Shown piece after piece: positions 10,014-20,012 of a stretch of 64,000 bases of DNA. Each line of letters begins with the position of its first letter. Position 1 is the stretch's first letter. The position numbers and the translations under genes are program-made. The DNA is from Mesorhizobium sp. CA14 (GTDB lineage Bacteria > Pseudomonadota > Alphaproteobacteria > Rhizobiales > Rhizobiaceae), in assembly GCF_020165195.1 (NCBI RefSeq), contig NZ_JAIUHR010000002.1, forward strand, positions 368,064-432,063, written 5' to 3'. A model generated the notes under the pieces. That model saw only the letters and a program-made list of their open reading frames with translations. It made no database searches and was not told the DNA's origin.

Positions 10014-10118
10014 TCGCCGTCAAAAGCTCCCAGGACCGCGACGGAAGGCGGCCGATTCCTGCGCATAGTCTCGCCCGCACGGCTTGGCGCCGTCAATGTC
10101 GCGGGAGAAAGGCGAAGA

Positions 10119-10220
10119 GGTGGGAGGCTGGAACAATGACCCGTTCCGGGCTCGTTAGGGCTGCTTCCTTCCGGACCTGACCCGGTTGGCGAGTGGATCG
10201 TCCACCACCAACCTCCCGGG
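10119..10220 (-). ncRNA. ffs: Signal recognition particle RNA, small bacterial type
   Basis: On the minus strand the conserved SRP domain IV motif GGTCAGGTCCGGAAGGAAGC is followed by AGCCCTAA, the Ffh-binding loop of 4.5S-type RNA. The ends pair as a long helix: GGGAGGTTGG near the 5' end (10217-10208) with CCAGCCTCCC near the 3' end (10131-10122). Length is about 100 nt, normal for the small class lacking the Alu domain. It scaffolds Ffh for cotranslational membrane targeting. Exact ends are uncertain by a few bases. Confidence 0.95.
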
Positions 10221-10399
10221 CTCCATATCGGCAATTCGGCGGCGAAATGCAAGGGCCGAGCCGGAACCCGCAACCGCATCGGGGGCGGAAAGTCCTTCAA
10301 ATCGATAACAGCGGTCAATGAATCGCTTGCAGCCACCTTGCCGCCGCTCTAGCGTTCCGGGTTTGGAAAATGCTTACAACAAAAGTGAAGGAAATGCCC

Positions 10400-10819
10400 A
10401 TGCTGCCTGGCCTCGAGGCCGGATTCACGCTGGACGCCCGGCTGGAGGCGGACAGCGAGCAGCTTATGTGGCTTGGCCTTTGCGAGCTCAGGCTGATGAA
10501 CGACCGCCGCTGGCCATGGCTGGTGCTGGTGCCGCAGCGGCCCGGCGTGGAAGAAATCCACGAAATGACGCCGCTCGACCAGACGATGCTGACCTTCGAG
10601 ACCAATATGGTGGCGCAGGCGCTGAAGCGGGTGACCGGCTGCACCAAGATCAACACCGGCGCGCTCGGCAACATCGTGCGCCAGCTGCATGTTCACGTCG
10701 TCGCCCGCTCAGAGGGCGATCCCGGCTGGCCGGGACCGGTCTGGGGCCACGGCATACGCGAGCCCTACGAGCGCTCCGACATCAGGCGGTTTGCCGAAAC
10801 GATCAAGGCGGCGCTATAA
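10400..10819 (+). CDS. HIT domain protein
   Basis: A 139-residue histidine-triad hydrolase-like protein. The triad motif is QLHVHVVAR near residue 105, preceded by the conserved region TKINTGALGNIVRQ. HIT proteins act on nucleotide substrates such as nucleoside phosphoramidates or dinucleoside polyphosphates. ATG 10400 is chosen because GAAGGA (10387-10392) lies 7 bases before it; ATGs at 10370 and 10394 have no well-spaced ribosome site. It probably begins a rightward group with nudC. Confidence 0.88.
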   Translation: MLPGLEAGFTLDARLEADSEQLMWLGLCELRLMNDRRWPWLVLVPQRPGVEEIHEMTPLDQTMLTFETNMVAQALKRVTGCTKINTGALGNIVRQLHVHVVARSEGDPGWPGPVWGHGIREPYERSDIRRFAETIKAAL

Positions 10820-10873
10820 GCTGAGCGTTGTCCATTCAGCGCCCCTTGTGTTCCTCAGCCCGCCCGAGTCCCC

Positions 10874-11815
10874 ATGAGCTTTCGCCTGTTTGACGCGCCC
10901 TTGCGCGAACCGAGCCAATTCGTCGGTTTCGCCGGCAACCGGATCGACCGTCAATCCGAGAACCGGGCCGACGATGCGGTCGAGAAGGCGCTTGCCGACC
11001 GGACCGCGCGGCTGATGCTGATGCATGCCGGCCGGCTCTACCTCAAATTGGAGGACGGCACGTTCGACCCATGGTTCAAGGCGGATGAAAGCCAAGGCTT
11101 CGAGGCTTCGCTCGGCCAGGGCGTGCTGCTCGGCCTTTCGGAAGAAGGCCCTGTGCTCGCGGTGCCCGCCGGCGTCGAGCCGGAAAAGCTGCCCGAAACG
11201 ATCAAGGCGATCGACTACCGCTCGGTCTATATGCAGGGGCTGATCGACGAGGCCGCCGCCGGCGCGCTGGCGCAAGGGGCGGCGCTTCTTGCCTGGCACG
11301 CCAGCCACGCCTTCTGCTCGAAATGCGGCAACCGCTCGGAGATGCGCGCCGGCGGTTACCGGCGCCATTGCCCTTCCTGCGGCACCGACCATTTTCCGCG
11401 CACCGACCCGGTGGCGATCATGCTGACGGTGACGCGCGAAAAATGCCTGCTGGGGCGCGGCAGGCATTTCGCGCCGGGCATGTATTCGGCGCTTGCCGGC
11501 TTCATCGAGCCGGGCGAAACAATCGAGGCGGCGGTAAGGCGCGAGACGCTCGAAGAGGCCGGCATCCGGCTCGGCCGCGTCGTCTACCATGCCAGCCAGC
11601 CCTGGCCGTTCCCTTATTCGTTGATGATCGGCTGCTTCGGCGAGCCACTCAACGAGAATATCCAGGCCGACCTCAACGAGCTCGAGGATTGCCGCTGGTT
11701 CTTCCGCGACGAGGTGCGCACCATGCTGGACAGGCAGCATGCCGACGGCCTGATTACACCGCCGAAAGGGGCAATCGCCCATCACCTCATCCGCGCCTGG
11801 GTCGACAGCGAATAG
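10874..11815 (+). CDS. nudC: NADH pyrophosphatase NudC
   Basis: A 313-residue Nudix hydrolase that splits NADH to NMNH and AMP and, in family members, removes NAD caps from RNA. Zinc ligands are C148, C151, C166 and C169 (CSKCG and CPSCG). The Nudix box spans about 209-231 with core RRETLEEAG. The NudC-specific SQPWPFPYS motif is at 241-249, separating it from other Nudix enzymes. It lies 54 bases after the HIT gene and 10 bases before the Dabb gene. Confidence 0.96.
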   Translation: MSFRLFDAPLREPSQFVGFAGNRIDRQSENRADDAVEKALADRTARLMLMHAGRLYLKLEDGTFDPWFKADESQGFEASLGQGVLLGLSEEGPVLAVPAGVEPEKLPETIKAIDYRSVYMQGLIDEAAAGALAQGAALLAWHASHAFCSKCGNRSEMRAGGYRRHCPSCGTDHFPRTDPVAIMLTVTREKCLLGRGRHFAPGMYSALAGFIEPGETIEAAVRRETLEEAGIRLGRVVYHASQPWPFPYSLMIGCFGEPLNENIQADLNELEDCRWFFRDEVRTMLDRQHADGLITPPKGAIAHHLIRAWVDSE

Positions 11816-11825
11816 GAGCAGAAGA

Positions 11826-12128
11826 ATGATCCGCCACACCGTCGTGTTCACTTTGAAGCATCCGCTGCAGTCGCTGGAAACCAAGCGTTTCCTGCACGAC
11901 GCCAAGAAGATCCTGACCGGGATCAAGGGCGTCACGCATTTCGAGCAGCTGCGGCAGGTGAGCCCGAAGAACGACTACCAGTTCGGCTTCTCGATGGAGT
12001 TCGCCGATCAGGCGGCCTACACGCGCTACAACGAGCACCCCGACCATGTCGCCTTCGTGCGCGACCGCTGGGTGCCCGAGGTCGAGAAGTTTTTGGAGAT
12101 CGACTACGTGCCGTTGGGGTTCGGCTGA
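11826..12128 (+). CDS. Dabb family stress-responsive alpha/beta-barrel protein
   Basis: A 100-residue single-domain protein. It starts MIRHTVVFTLK and contains the family-typical EFADQAAYTRYNEHPDHVAFV, giving a dimeric ferredoxin-like barrel. Members are linked loosely to stress responses and some are cyclases; no reaction can be assigned here. AGGAG at 11816-11820 lies just before the start, and the 10-base gap from nudC suggests shared transcription. Confidence 0.85.
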   Translation: MIRHTVVFTLKHPLQSLETKRFLHDAKKILTGIKGVTHFEQLRQVSPKNDYQFGFSMEFADQAAYTRYNEHPDHVAFVRDRWVPEVEKFLEIDYVPLGFG

Positions 12129-12235
12129 GCAAGAACGGCTCCAGCGCTAATATCGATGTTCGACCGTTCGGCCAGAGCGCTGCCCCTACTGTCCCTTTCC
12201 GTGGCGTTGACGACTGGCGAAATCGCCGATGAGAG

Positions 12236-12300
12236 CGCCCCTCTCCCCGTCACTATACTGGGAGAGGATGCCGGCAGGCAGGTGAGGGGCGGCGCAGACG
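12236..12300. repeat. Short palindromic repeat (CTCTCCCC...GGGAGAG type)
   Basis: CCCCTCTCCCCGTCACTATA begins the element and CTGGGAGAGG follows as the complementary arm, then GCAGGTGAGGGGCGGCG. It lies in the 281-base gap between the convergent Dabb and pheA genes and could form a bidirectional terminator-like hairpin, although no T-run follows. The rest of the gap shows nothing recognisable. Confidence 0.5.
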
Positions 12301-12409
12301 CTAGATAAGTATGGTCGGGGCGTCGGGCCTCGACTCGGATCCATTGACAATCGAAGTCGGTGCCGCCCCTCATCGCCCTGCCGGCCCCTTCCTTTGACGT
12401 GCGCGCAAT

Positions 12410-13279
12410 CTAATCCGCTACCTTCCACTGCTCGCGCGAGGCGCTCGCCGGATAAACGCCGAGAATGCGCATTTCGCGCGAGAAGAAGCGCAGCTCGTCT
12501 AGCGCCAGCTTGACCAGTGGGTCGTCCGGGTGGCCCTCGATGTCGGCGTAGAACAGCGTCGCGGTGAAGGCGCCTAGTTGGTAGCTCTCCAACTTGGTCA
12601 TGTTGATGCCGTTGGTGGCGAAGCCGCCCATGGCCTTGTAGAGCGCGGCCGGCACGTTGCGGACACGGAAGATGAAGGTGGTCATCATCTTGGCGTCCGG
12701 CGCGGGGCGCTCCACCCATTGCTTGTTCTTGGTCAGCACGACGAAGCGGGTGACGTTGGAATCGGTGTCCTCGACATTCTTCTCGATGATGTCGAGCCCA
12801 TAGAGCTCGGCGGCTAAAGCCGGAGCCAGCGCGGCCATGGTGCGGTCCCTGACCTCCGACACCATCTTGGCCGAACCCGCCGTGTCGCCGGCGATCACCG
12901 GCTTCCAGCCGTTCTTGCGGATATATTTGCGGCACTGGCCGAGCGCGTGGATATGGCTGTGGACGGTCCTGATCTCTTCGCGCTTCACGCCTGGCAGCAC
13001 CATGAGCTGGAAGTGGATCGGCAGGAAATATTCGCCGACGATGTGCAGCTTCGATTCCGGCAGGAGATGGTGGATGTCGGCGACGCGGCCGGCGATGGTG
13101 TTCTCGATCGGAATCATGGCGAGATCGGCCTTGCCGGTCTCGACCGCGTTGAAGGCGTCCTCGAAGGTCGGGCACGGCAACGGCTCCATCGTGGGAAACA
13201 TGTTGCGGCAGGCCGTGTCGGAATTGGCGCCGGGCTCGCCCTGGAAGGAAATTCTGTTGGTCTTTTCAGGCATGCTCAT
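12410..13279 (-). CDS. pheA: Prephenate dehydratase
   Basis: A 289-residue monofunctional enzyme converting prephenate to phenylpyruvate in phenylalanine synthesis. The catalytic TRF motif is at residues 177-179 (SNVTRFVVL), and the PIENTIAGRV substrate region is at 57-66. An ACT regulatory domain occupies about 200-275; ESYQLGAFTATLF replaces the usual ESRP motif, so feedback by phenylalanine is likely but its strength unknown. ATG 13279 is 3 bases past the kdsB stop, so the two form an operon. Confidence 0.95.
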   Translation of the reverse strand: MSMPEKTNRISFQGEPGANSDTACRNMFPTMEPLPCPTFEDAFNAVETGKADLAMIPIENTIAGRVADIHHLLPESKLHIVGEYFLPIHFQLMVLPGVKREEIRTVHSHIHALGQCRKYIRKNGWKPVIAGDTAGSAKMVSEVRDRTMAALAPALAAELYGLDIIEKNVEDTDSNVTRFVVLTKNKQWVERPAPDAKMMTTFIFRVRNVPAALYKAMGGFATNGINMTKLESYQLGAFTATLFYADIEGHPDDPLVKLALDELRFFSREMRILGVYPASASREQWKVAD

Positions 13280-13282
13280 GTC

Positions 13283-14011
13283 TCATTTTGAAAGGATTTG
13301 CCTGGCGCGTTCGAGATCGTGCGGCGTGTCGACGCCGAGCGGCAGCGATTTGACGATCTCGGCGTCGATGCGCATGCCGGCTTCCAGCGCGCGCAACTGT
13401 TCCAGCCGCTCGCGCCGCTCGAGCGGCGACGGCCTGAGCGCCACAAAGCGTTCCAGCGCCGCGCGGCGATAGGCATAGAGGCCGATATGATGGTAGAGCG
13501 GCCCCTCGCCCCAGGGCGCGGTGGCGCGGGTGAAATAGAGCGCTTTCAGCCGTGTCGACGACAGCGGCGAGCCGACGATCTTGACGACATTGGGATTGAT
13601 CTTCTCCTCGTCGCGCACGATCTCGACGCCGAGCGTGGCGATATCGACCGATTTGTCCTCAAACGGCCGCAGCGATGCGCCGATGATCTCGGGGTCGATG
13701 ATCGGCAGGTCGCCCTGGACGTTGACGATCGTTTCCACCCGTTTTTCGGGGTCGAGCGCCGTCAGCGCCTCGAAGATGCGGTCGGAGCCCGATTCGTGGC
13801 CCGCGCGGGTCATGACAGCCTCGAAACCATGCGCCCGCACGGCCTGCGCGACGGCTTCGGTGTCGGTCGCCACCACCACGCGGCCAAGCCCGGCCTCGGC
13901 GGCGCGACGGGCGACATGGACGATCATCGGCGCGCCCGCAATGTCGGCCAGCGGCTTGCCCGGCAGACGCGTCGAGGCCATGCGGGCGGGGATCAGGATC
14001 AAGGTCGACAT
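13283..14011 (-). CDS. kdsB: CMP-KDO synthetase (3-deoxy-manno-octulosonate cytidylyltransferase)
   Basis: A 242-residue enzyme that activates KDO with CTP for lipopolysaccharide inner-core synthesis. The nucleotide-binding start [14 protein letters not shown] (residues 8-21) and [11 protein letters not shown] near residue 98 are diagnostic. ATG 14011 gives the normal N-terminus; upstream codons in the same frame are not conserved in character. It is followed at once by pheA. The divergent cytochrome gene starts about 190 bases to the right. Confidence 0.95.
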   Translation of the reverse strand: MSTLILIPARMASTRLPGKPLADIAGAPMIVHVARRAAEAGLGRVVVATDTEAVAQAVRAHGFEAVMTRAGHESGSDRIFEALTALDPEKRVETIVNVQGDLPIIDPEIIGASLRPFEDKSVDIATLGVEIVRDEEKINPNVVKIVGSPLSSTRLKALYFTRATAPWGEGPLYHHIGLYAYRRAALERFVALRPSPLERRERLEQLRALEAGMRIDAEIVKSLPLGVDTPHDLERARQILSK

Positions 14012-14204
14012 CGGATTTTTGGGCAGCCGAAAAAAGCGGATGGAAAAGTGGCAAAAGGTCTCACTGGAAGCGCCCTTATAGGTGTTGCAACGCCAGAGCA
14101 AAAGACCTAGTTTCCGCCCGGTTTGACTGGCCTTTCAGGGCAGTTCGCGATACCGACGGACGGAGTGGACGGGACGGTCCGCCGGAAAAGGGAGCAAGGG
14201 GCGT

Positions 14205-14870
14205 ATGGATTCCAACGAAGTCAACAAGCTGCTCGGCGGATTTCTGGGAACCTGCTTCATCGTCTTTTCAATAGGCATCGTCTCCGACGGGCTGTTCGCC
14301 TCGCCGGCGCCCGAAAAGCCCGGCTTCGCCATCGAAGCGCAGGAGCCGACCGAAGGCGGCCCGGCCGCGCCTGCCGCAGCGGAAAAGCCAATCGCCGACC
14401 TGCTTGCCACCGCCAATGCCGAAGCCGGCGCCGCCATCTTCAAGAAGTGCCAGGCCTGCCATTCCGGCGAGAAGGGCGGCCCGAACAAGGTCGGTCCGGA
14501 TCTCTGGGACGTCGTCGACCGCCCCGTCGCCGAGCATGAAGGCTTCGCCTATTCGGCCGGCATGAAGGATTTCTCCAAGGGCGGCCAGGAGCATTGGACC
14601 TATGAGAACCTCAACCACTTCATCACCGCGCCCAAGAAGTTCGTGAAGGGCACAGCGATGGGCTTTGCCGGCCTGCCGAAGGAAGAAGACCGCGCCAACG
14701 TGATCGCCTATCTGCGCACGCTGTCGGACAATCCGAAGCCGCTGCCGCAGCCGGGCGCTTCGGCCGAAGCCAAGCCCGCCGAAGGCGCCAAGCCGGCGGA
14801 AAGTGCCGCACCCGCGAAGCCTGCGGAAGGCGGCGCCGCGCCGGCCAAGCCCGCGGCGCCCGCCCAATAA
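14205..14870 (+). CDS. Membrane-anchored cytochrome c (CycM-like)
   Basis: A 221-residue periplasmic class I cytochrome c held by an N-terminal membrane helix (residues about 10-28). Heme attaches at CQACH (82-86); the axial Met is probably M152 in GTAMGFAG. It most resembles the CycM/c552 type that passes electrons from the bc1 complex to aa3 oxidase. The C-terminal 50 residues are a low-complexity Ala/Pro/Lys tail. The tail is unusual in length and probably a flexible periplasmic extension. Confidence 0.93.
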   Translation: MDSNEVNKLLGGFLGTCFIVFSIGIVSDGLFASPAPEKPGFAIEAQEPTEGGPAAPAAAEKPIADLLATANAEAGAAIFKKCQACHSGEKGGPNKVGPDLWDVVDRPVAEHEGFAYSAGMKDFSKGGQEHWTYENLNHFITAPKKFVKGTAMGFAGLPKEEDRANVIAYLRTLSDNPKPLPQPGASAEAKPAEGAKPAESAAPAKPAEGGAAPAKPAAPAQ

Positions 14871-14896
14871 ACAATTTGTCATAGAGACTTCCTTGG

Positions 14897-14921
14897 AAAA
14901 GCCGGGTTCGTCCCGGCTTTT
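14897..14921 (+). terminator. Rho-independent terminator after the cytochrome gene
   Basis: AAAAGCCGGG (14897-14906), a 5-base loop and CCCGGCTTTT (14912-14921) form a perfect 10-bp hairpin ending in a T-run. It lies 26 bases after the cytochrome stop codon. Confidence 0.9.
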
Positions 14922-15004
14922 CTGTTAGGAAAGCTGCATGAACCGCGACAAAGGCGGCACTTGCGGTTTCCACCGGCGTCAAATGATCTAGATTGCGGGT
15001 GGGC

Positions 15005-15058
15005 AGAGCAATTCCAGGAAAGCGGAACCGGGTTTTCCGTCCGGAATTGCGTCGAAAC
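15005..15058. repeat. Rhizobial intergenic repeat, copy 2
   Basis: AGAGCAATTCCAGGAAAGCG opens the element and GTTTTCCGTCCGGAATTGCG closes it, almost the same as 6463-6512, with the inverted CAATTCC/GGAATTG ends. It lies 70 bases upstream of the first binding-protein gene of the yej-like operon, so it could affect that promoter. Confidence 0.75.
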
Positions 15059-15126
15059 AAAGCGATAGAGCGGCCGTCGTTCCCATGAAACGATAAACGC
15101 TCCAGGGCTCGCGACGAGGAGAACGC

Positions 15127-17007
15127 ATGAAGGTTGGCCGCTTCCGCACGCTTTTCGCATCGGCGTTCGCGCTCGCCTTCGCCGCCAGCCTCCAGGCCGG
15201 CTTCGCCGATGAATGGCACACGACCTCCTCGCTGGTCGGACCTTCAAAATACGGCGATAATTTCCAGCGCTACGACTACGTCAATCCGGATGCACCAAAG
15301 GGCGGAACCTACAACTCCGTGGTTACCGGCACCTTCGACAGCTTCAATCCCTACATCGTGCAAGGATCGCCAGCCTCCGGCTTCGCGCAGTTCGGCGGCG
15401 GCCTGCTTTACGACACACTGATGGAGCAGGCTACCGACGAGGGCGACACTTACCACGCGCTGATCGCGGAGGCCTATAAATACCCGTCGGACTATTCGTC
15501 GGTCACTTACCGGCTCAACCCTCACGCGAAATGGCATGACGGCCAGCCGATCACCGTCGACGACGTGGTCTGGTCGTTCCAGGTGCTCAAGACAAACAGC
15601 CCGATGTACAACCGCTATTTTGAGAACGTGACCGAGGCGGTCGCGGTCTCGAACCGTGAGGTCGAGTTCCATTTCAACCAGAAGGGCAACCGCGAATTGC
15701 CCAAGATCATCGGCGACCTCGTCGTGCTGCCGAAGCACTGGTGGGAAGGCACCGATGCCAGCGGCAAGAAGCGCGACATCACTAGGCCGACGCTGGAGCC
15801 GCCGCTGGGCTCTGCCGCCTACAAGATCGCCAGCTTCAAGCCGGGAACCGAGATCGTCTGGCAGCGCGTGCCCGATTATTGGGGCGCCAAGCTGCCGGTG
15901 AAGATCGGCCGCGAGAATTTCGATACCCAACGCTTCACCTATATCCTCGACGACAACGCCTCCTGGCAGGCCTTCACCAAGGGCGGGCTCGACGACATCA
16001 AGCCGGAAAACAGCTCTCGGCGATGGAATACGGCGTATAATTTTCCGGCGGTGAGCGCCGGCGACGTGGTCAAGCAGGTGTTCAAGACCACCTCGCCGGA
16101 ACCCATGCAGGCCTTCATACTCAACCAGAGACGACCGCTGTTCCAGGACCGGCTGGTGCGTGCCGCGCTGACTTATCCCTTCGACTTCGAAACGATGAAC
16201 CGCACGCTGTTCTACAATTCGAACACGCGCACCCATAGCTATTTCCAGGGCACGGAGTTGGCGTCGAGCGGACTGCCGCAGGGCAAGGAGCTGGAAATTC
16301 TCGAAAAATACCGCGACAAGCTCCCGCCCGAGTTGTTCACGCAAGAGTTCAAGCTGCCGGTCTACGATTCGCCGCAGGCGGAACGGAAATATCTGAAGCA
16401 GGCGGTCGACCTGTTCGCCCAAGCTGGCTGGGTGATCAAGGGCGGCAAAATGGTGAACGCCAAGACCGGCGCGCCCTTCAAATTCGAGATCCTCGGCTGG
16501 AACGACACCGACCAGGTCATCGCTAGCCCCTGGATAGCCAATCTGCGCAAGATCGGCGTCGATGCGACGCTGCGGATCATCGACCAGACGCAGTACATCA
16601 ACCGCGTCAACAATTTCGACTACGACGTCGTCACCAGCATACTCCAGCAATCCGGATCGCCTGGGAACGAGCAGCGCGACTTCTGGAGCTCGAAGGCGGC
16701 GGATACGCCGGGATCGCGCAACTATGCCGGCATCAAGAACCCGGTCGTCGACGCGCTGGTTGACCGCATCATCTTCGCAACCGACCGCGATGATCTCGTC
16801 GCCACCACCCACGCGCTCGATCGGGTGCTGCTGTGGAATTACTATACCGTGCCGCAATACTACCGCGCGGTGGTTTGGCTCGCCTACTGGAACAAGTTCG
16901 GCATGCCGGAGAAGCAACCTAGCTACCGGGGCGCCGATATCGATTCCTGGTGGATCGACCCCGAGAAGGAAAAGGCGCTGGCCGCCAAGTACAAAGGCGT
17001 CAATTGA
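15127..17007 (+). CDS. Periplasmic peptide-binding protein of a Yej-like system (Sec signal)
   Basis: A 626-residue family 5 solute-binding protein, of YejA size. A Sec signal peptide spans about residues 1-27 (ending LQAGFA). The N-terminal YVNPDAPKGG motif is typical of YejA-like proteins that take up oligopeptides and, in enterobacteria, microcin C. It is the first gene of a five-gene rightward operon, and its TGA overlaps the next ATG (TGATG at 17005-17009). Confidence 0.93.
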   Translation: MKVGRFRTLFASAFALAFAASLQAGFADEWHTTSSLVGPSKYGDNFQRYDYVNPDAPKGGTYNSVVTGTFDSFNPYIVQGSPASGFAQFGGGLLYDTLMEQATDEGDTYHALIAEAYKYPSDYSSVTYRLNPHAKWHDGQPITVDDVVWSFQVLKTNSPMYNRYFENVTEAVAVSNREVEFHFNQKGNRELPKIIGDLVVLPKHWWEGTDASGKKRDITRPTLEPPLGSAAYKIASFKPGTEIVWQRVPDYWGAKLPVKIGRENFDTQRFTYILDDNASWQAFTKGGLDDIKPENSSRRWNTAYNFPAVSAGDVVKQVFKTTSPEPMQAFILNQRRPLFQDRLVRAALTYPFDFETMNRTLFYNSNTRTHSYFQGTELASSGLPQGKELEILEKYRDKLPPELFTQEFKLPVYDSPQAERKYLKQAVDLFAQAGWVIKGGKMVNAKTGAPFKFEILGWNDTDQVIASPWIANLRKIGVDATLRIIDQTQYINRVNNFDYDVVTSILQQSGSPGNEQRDFWSSKAADTPGSRNYAGIKNPVVDALVDRIIFATDRDDLVATTHALDRVLLWNYYTVPQYYRAVVWLAYWNKFGMPEKQPSYRGADIDSWWIDPEKEKALAAKYKGVN

Positions 17008-18884
17008 TGGGGTGGCGGACTTTGCTTCCTCGCCGCGACTTCCTGGCGCTCGGCGCCGCAGCCACTGCCGCCGCGTTGCTGCCCGGCCGGGCTTTTGCCG
17101 AGACCCCGACCGGCGTCAAATTGCATGGCCTTTCGGCCTTCGGCGACCTGAAATACAAGCCCGATTTCACGCATTTCGACTATGTCAATGTCGACGCGCC
17201 CAAGGGCGGCCAGATGAATTTCGCGCCGCCGAACGCCACCTTGAATCAGAGTTTCCTGACCTTCAACACGTTGAATTCCCTGGTGCTGAAAGGCGATTCG
17301 CCGCCGCGCACCGAACTCTGCTTCGATTCGCTGATGACAAGCGCGCTCGACGAGCCGGACGCGGTCTACGGCCTGCTTGCCGAGTCGGTTACCTTGTCGG
17401 CCGACCGCAACGGTTTCCGCTTCACCCTGCGACCGCAAGCGCGCTTCCACGATGGCACGCCGCTGACGGCCGACGATGTCGCCTTCGCATTGAAGCTGTA
17501 CAAGAACCAGGGACATCCCAATCTGTCCAAGGCATTGCGCTATATGACGGATGCGATTGCCACGGACGCCGTCACACTCGACCTCACCTTCAACGGCGAG
17601 CAATCCGCGCAGAACATCCTTGCGGTCGTGGCAATGCCGATTGTGTCAAAGGCCTACTATACGGCCAATACATTCGACGCCTCGACAATGACGCCGCCGC
17701 TCGGTTCCGGGCCTTACAAGGTGGGACGAGTGGTGGCCGGGCAGACCGTCGAATATGACCGCGTCGCGGACTATTGGGGCCGCGATCTGGCCGTGAACCG
17801 CGGCCTCAACAATTTCGACCGCATCCGGATCGACTTCTATCTCGATCGCCAGGCGGCGTTCGAAGCGTTCAAGAAAGGCGACACGCATTTTCGCGAGGAA
17901 TTCACCTCGCGGGTATGGGCGACCGGTTATGATTTCCCCGCGTTAAAGGACGGCAAGGTCGTCAAGCGGGAGTTTTCCGGCGAGAAGTCGCCGGACATGC
18001 AGGCCGCCGCGCTGAACCAGCGCCGTCCGCAATTCCGCGATGCGCGCGTGAGGCGAGCGATCGCCAATTGCTTTGATTTCGAATGGATCAGGCGCGCTTT
18101 GTTCTTCGGCTCGTATGAGCGCTCGCAATCGAATTTCGAACGGTCGGACTACAAGGCCGAAGGACTGCCCTCGCCCGAGGAACTGGCCCTGCTGGAGCCT
18201 TTTCGGAAAGAATTGCCGCCGGAGACGTTCGGCGAACCGGTGATGCAGCCCACCTCCGACGGTTCAGGCCATGACCGCAAACTGCTGGGCGCGGCTTCGA
18301 GACTGCTTGCCGAAGCCGGCTGGAAGCGAGCAGGCAACTTCGTCGTCAACGAGAAGGGCGAGCGGCTGCAGGTGGAAATGCTGGCTGAGGATGACGGCCT
18401 CGTGCGCCTTTTCACACCATGGGCCGAGAATATGAAGGCCGTCGGGATCGACGCCTCGATCCGGCAGGTCGATGCGACGCAATATGAACAGAGGCAAAGC
18501 GATTTCGACTTCGACTTCAACGTGCTCCACTGGTCGATAGGGGCAACGCCCACAGCCGACGGCCTGGAGATGCTCTACGACTCCCGGATGGCGAAAATCC
18601 CGGGACAGCGCAACTATCCAGGCACCGAGAGCAAGGCCATCGACGCACTGATAGTGGCGGCAGGCAAGGCAAAAAGCCGAACAGAACTCGTCACGGCGCT
18701 TAGAGCGCTCGACCGGGTCTTGCGCGCGCGGCTAGACTGGATTCCAACATACTATCTCGCGAATCACCGCGTCGCCTACTGGGACATGTTCGGCTTTCCC
18801 GAGCAAAAGCCCGATTTCGGCTTTCCGGTCGAAACGACGTGGTGGTTCGACAAGGGCAAGGCGGCAAAGATTGGCAAAGCCTGA
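17007..18884 (+). CDS. Second Yej-like periplasmic binding protein (Tat signal)
   Basis: A 625-residue binding protein related to the preceding one (shared YVN-DAPKGG start motif) but with a twin-arginine signal, PRRDFLALG, near residues 8-16 followed by a hydrophobic stretch ending GRAFA. The overlapping start means tight translational coupling. Two different binding proteins feeding one permease suggests a wider substrate range; the Tat route suggests folding before export. Both points are inference. Confidence 0.92.
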   Translation: MGWRTLLPRRDFLALGAAATAAALLPGRAFAETPTGVKLHGLSAFGDLKYKPDFTHFDYVNVDAPKGGQMNFAPPNATLNQSFLTFNTLNSLVLKGDSPPRTELCFDSLMTSALDEPDAVYGLLAESVTLSADRNGFRFTLRPQARFHDGTPLTADDVAFALKLYKNQGHPNLSKALRYMTDAIATDAVTLDLTFNGEQSAQNILAVVAMPIVSKAYYTANTFDASTMTPPLGSGPYKVGRVVAGQTVEYDRVADYWGRDLAVNRGLNNFDRIRIDFYLDRQAAFEAFKKGDTHFREEFTSRVWATGYDFPALKDGKVVKREFSGEKSPDMQAAALNQRRPQFRDARVRRAIANCFDFEWIRRALFFGSYERSQSNFERSDYKAEGLPSPEELALLEPFRKELPPETFGEPVMQPTSDGSGHDRKLLGAASRLLAEAGWKRAGNFVVNEKGERLQVEMLAEDDGLVRLFTPWAENMKAVGIDASIRQVDATQYEQRQSDFDFDFNVLHWSIGATPTADGLEMLYDSRMAKIPGQRNYPGTESKAIDALIVAAGKAKSRTELVTALRALDRVLRARLDWIPTYYLANHRVAYWDMFGFPEQKPDFGFPVETTWWFDKGKAAKIGKA

Positions 18885-18914
18885 CATGATCGTTCGCGCG
18901 AGGCCCGTTGCCTG

Positions 18915-20012
18915 ATGGGCGCCTATATCCTGCGCCGCATTCTTCTCATGATCCCGACGCTGTTCGGCATCATGGCGATCTCCTTCGCGGTCATCCAGTT
19001 CGCACCGGGCGGCCCGGTCGAGCAGGTGATCGCCCGGTTGACCAACCAGGGCGGCAACGATCGCCTCGGCAGCGGTGGCGGCGACGCCGGCGGCGGCGGC
19101 AATTTCGACGTTGCCGGCGATGTCGGCTCGAAATATCGCGGCGCGCAGGGGCTCGATCCCGAATTCATCAAGAAGCTGGAAAAGCAGTTCGGCTTCGACA
19201 AGCCGCCGCTCGAGCGCTTCGGCATGATGCTGTGGAACTATATTCGCTTTGATTTCGGCGACAGCTATTTCCGCGATATCTCGGTGCTGAACCTGATCCT
19301 GGAGAAGATGCCCGTCTCCATCTCCATCGGCCTGTGGATCACGCTTTTATCGTACCTGATCTCGATCCCGCTCGGCATCCGCAAGGCGGTGAAGGACGGC
19401 TCTACCTTCGACGTATGGACAAGCGGCGTCGTCATCGTCGGCTATGCCATTCCCGGCTTCCTGTTCGGCATCATGCTCATGGTGCTGTTCGCAGGCGGTT
19501 CGTTCTGGGACTGGTTTCCGCTGCGCGGCATCGTTTCGGACAATTGGGATCAGCTGTCGTGGCCCGCCAAGATCGCCGACTATTTCTGGCACATGACGCT
19601 GCCGCTGACGGCGCTCGTGCTGTCGGCTTTCGCGACGACCACCCTGCTCACCAAGAACTCCTTCCTCGAGGAAATCCGCAAGCAGTATGTCGTGACGGCG
19701 CGCGCCAAGGGGCTGTCGGAGCACAAGGTGCTCTACGGGCACGTGTTCCGTAACGCCATGCTGATCGTCATCGCCGGTTTTCCCGGCGCCTTTATCTCGG
19801 CCTTCTTCACCGGCTCGCTGCTGATCGAGAACATCTTCTCGCTCGACGGCCTCGGCCTGCTCGGCTTCAAATCGGTGATCGACCGCGACTATCCGGTGGT
19901 GTTCGCCACCCTCTACATCTTCTCGCTGCTTGGCCTGTTCGTCGGCCTCTTGTCCGACCTGATCTACACCTGGGTCGATCCGCGCATCGACTTCGAGCGG
20001 AGAGACATCTGA
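18915..20012 (+). CDS. yejB: Yej-type peptide ABC transporter permease B
   Basis: A 365-residue inner-membrane permease. It opens [20 protein letters not shown], typical of YejB. Between the first and second helices is a long insert including a Gly/Asp-rich run at residues 45-70 ([14 protein letters not shown]), as found in YejB but not DppB. The EAA loop reads [20 protein letters not shown]. Its stop overlaps the next start (ATCTGATGG), indicating coupling with yejE. Confidence 0.94.
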   Translation: MGAYILRRILLMIPTLFGIMAISFAVIQFAPGGPVEQVIARLTNQGGNDRLGSGGGDAGGGGNFDVAGDVGSKYRGAQGLDPEFIKKLEKQFGFDKPPLERFGMMLWNYIRFDFGDSYFRDISVLNLILEKMPVSISIGLWITLLSYLISIPLGIRKAVKDGSTFDVWTSGVVIVGYAIPGFLFGIMLMVLFAGGSFWDWFPLRGIVSDNWDQLSWPAKIADYFWHMTLPLTALVLSAFATTTLLTKNSFLEEIRKQYVVTARAKGLSEHKVLYGHVFRNAMLIVIAGFPGAFISAFFTGSLLIENIFSLDGLGLLGFKSVIDRDYPVVFATLYIFSLLGLFVGLLSDLIYTWVDPRIDFERRDI

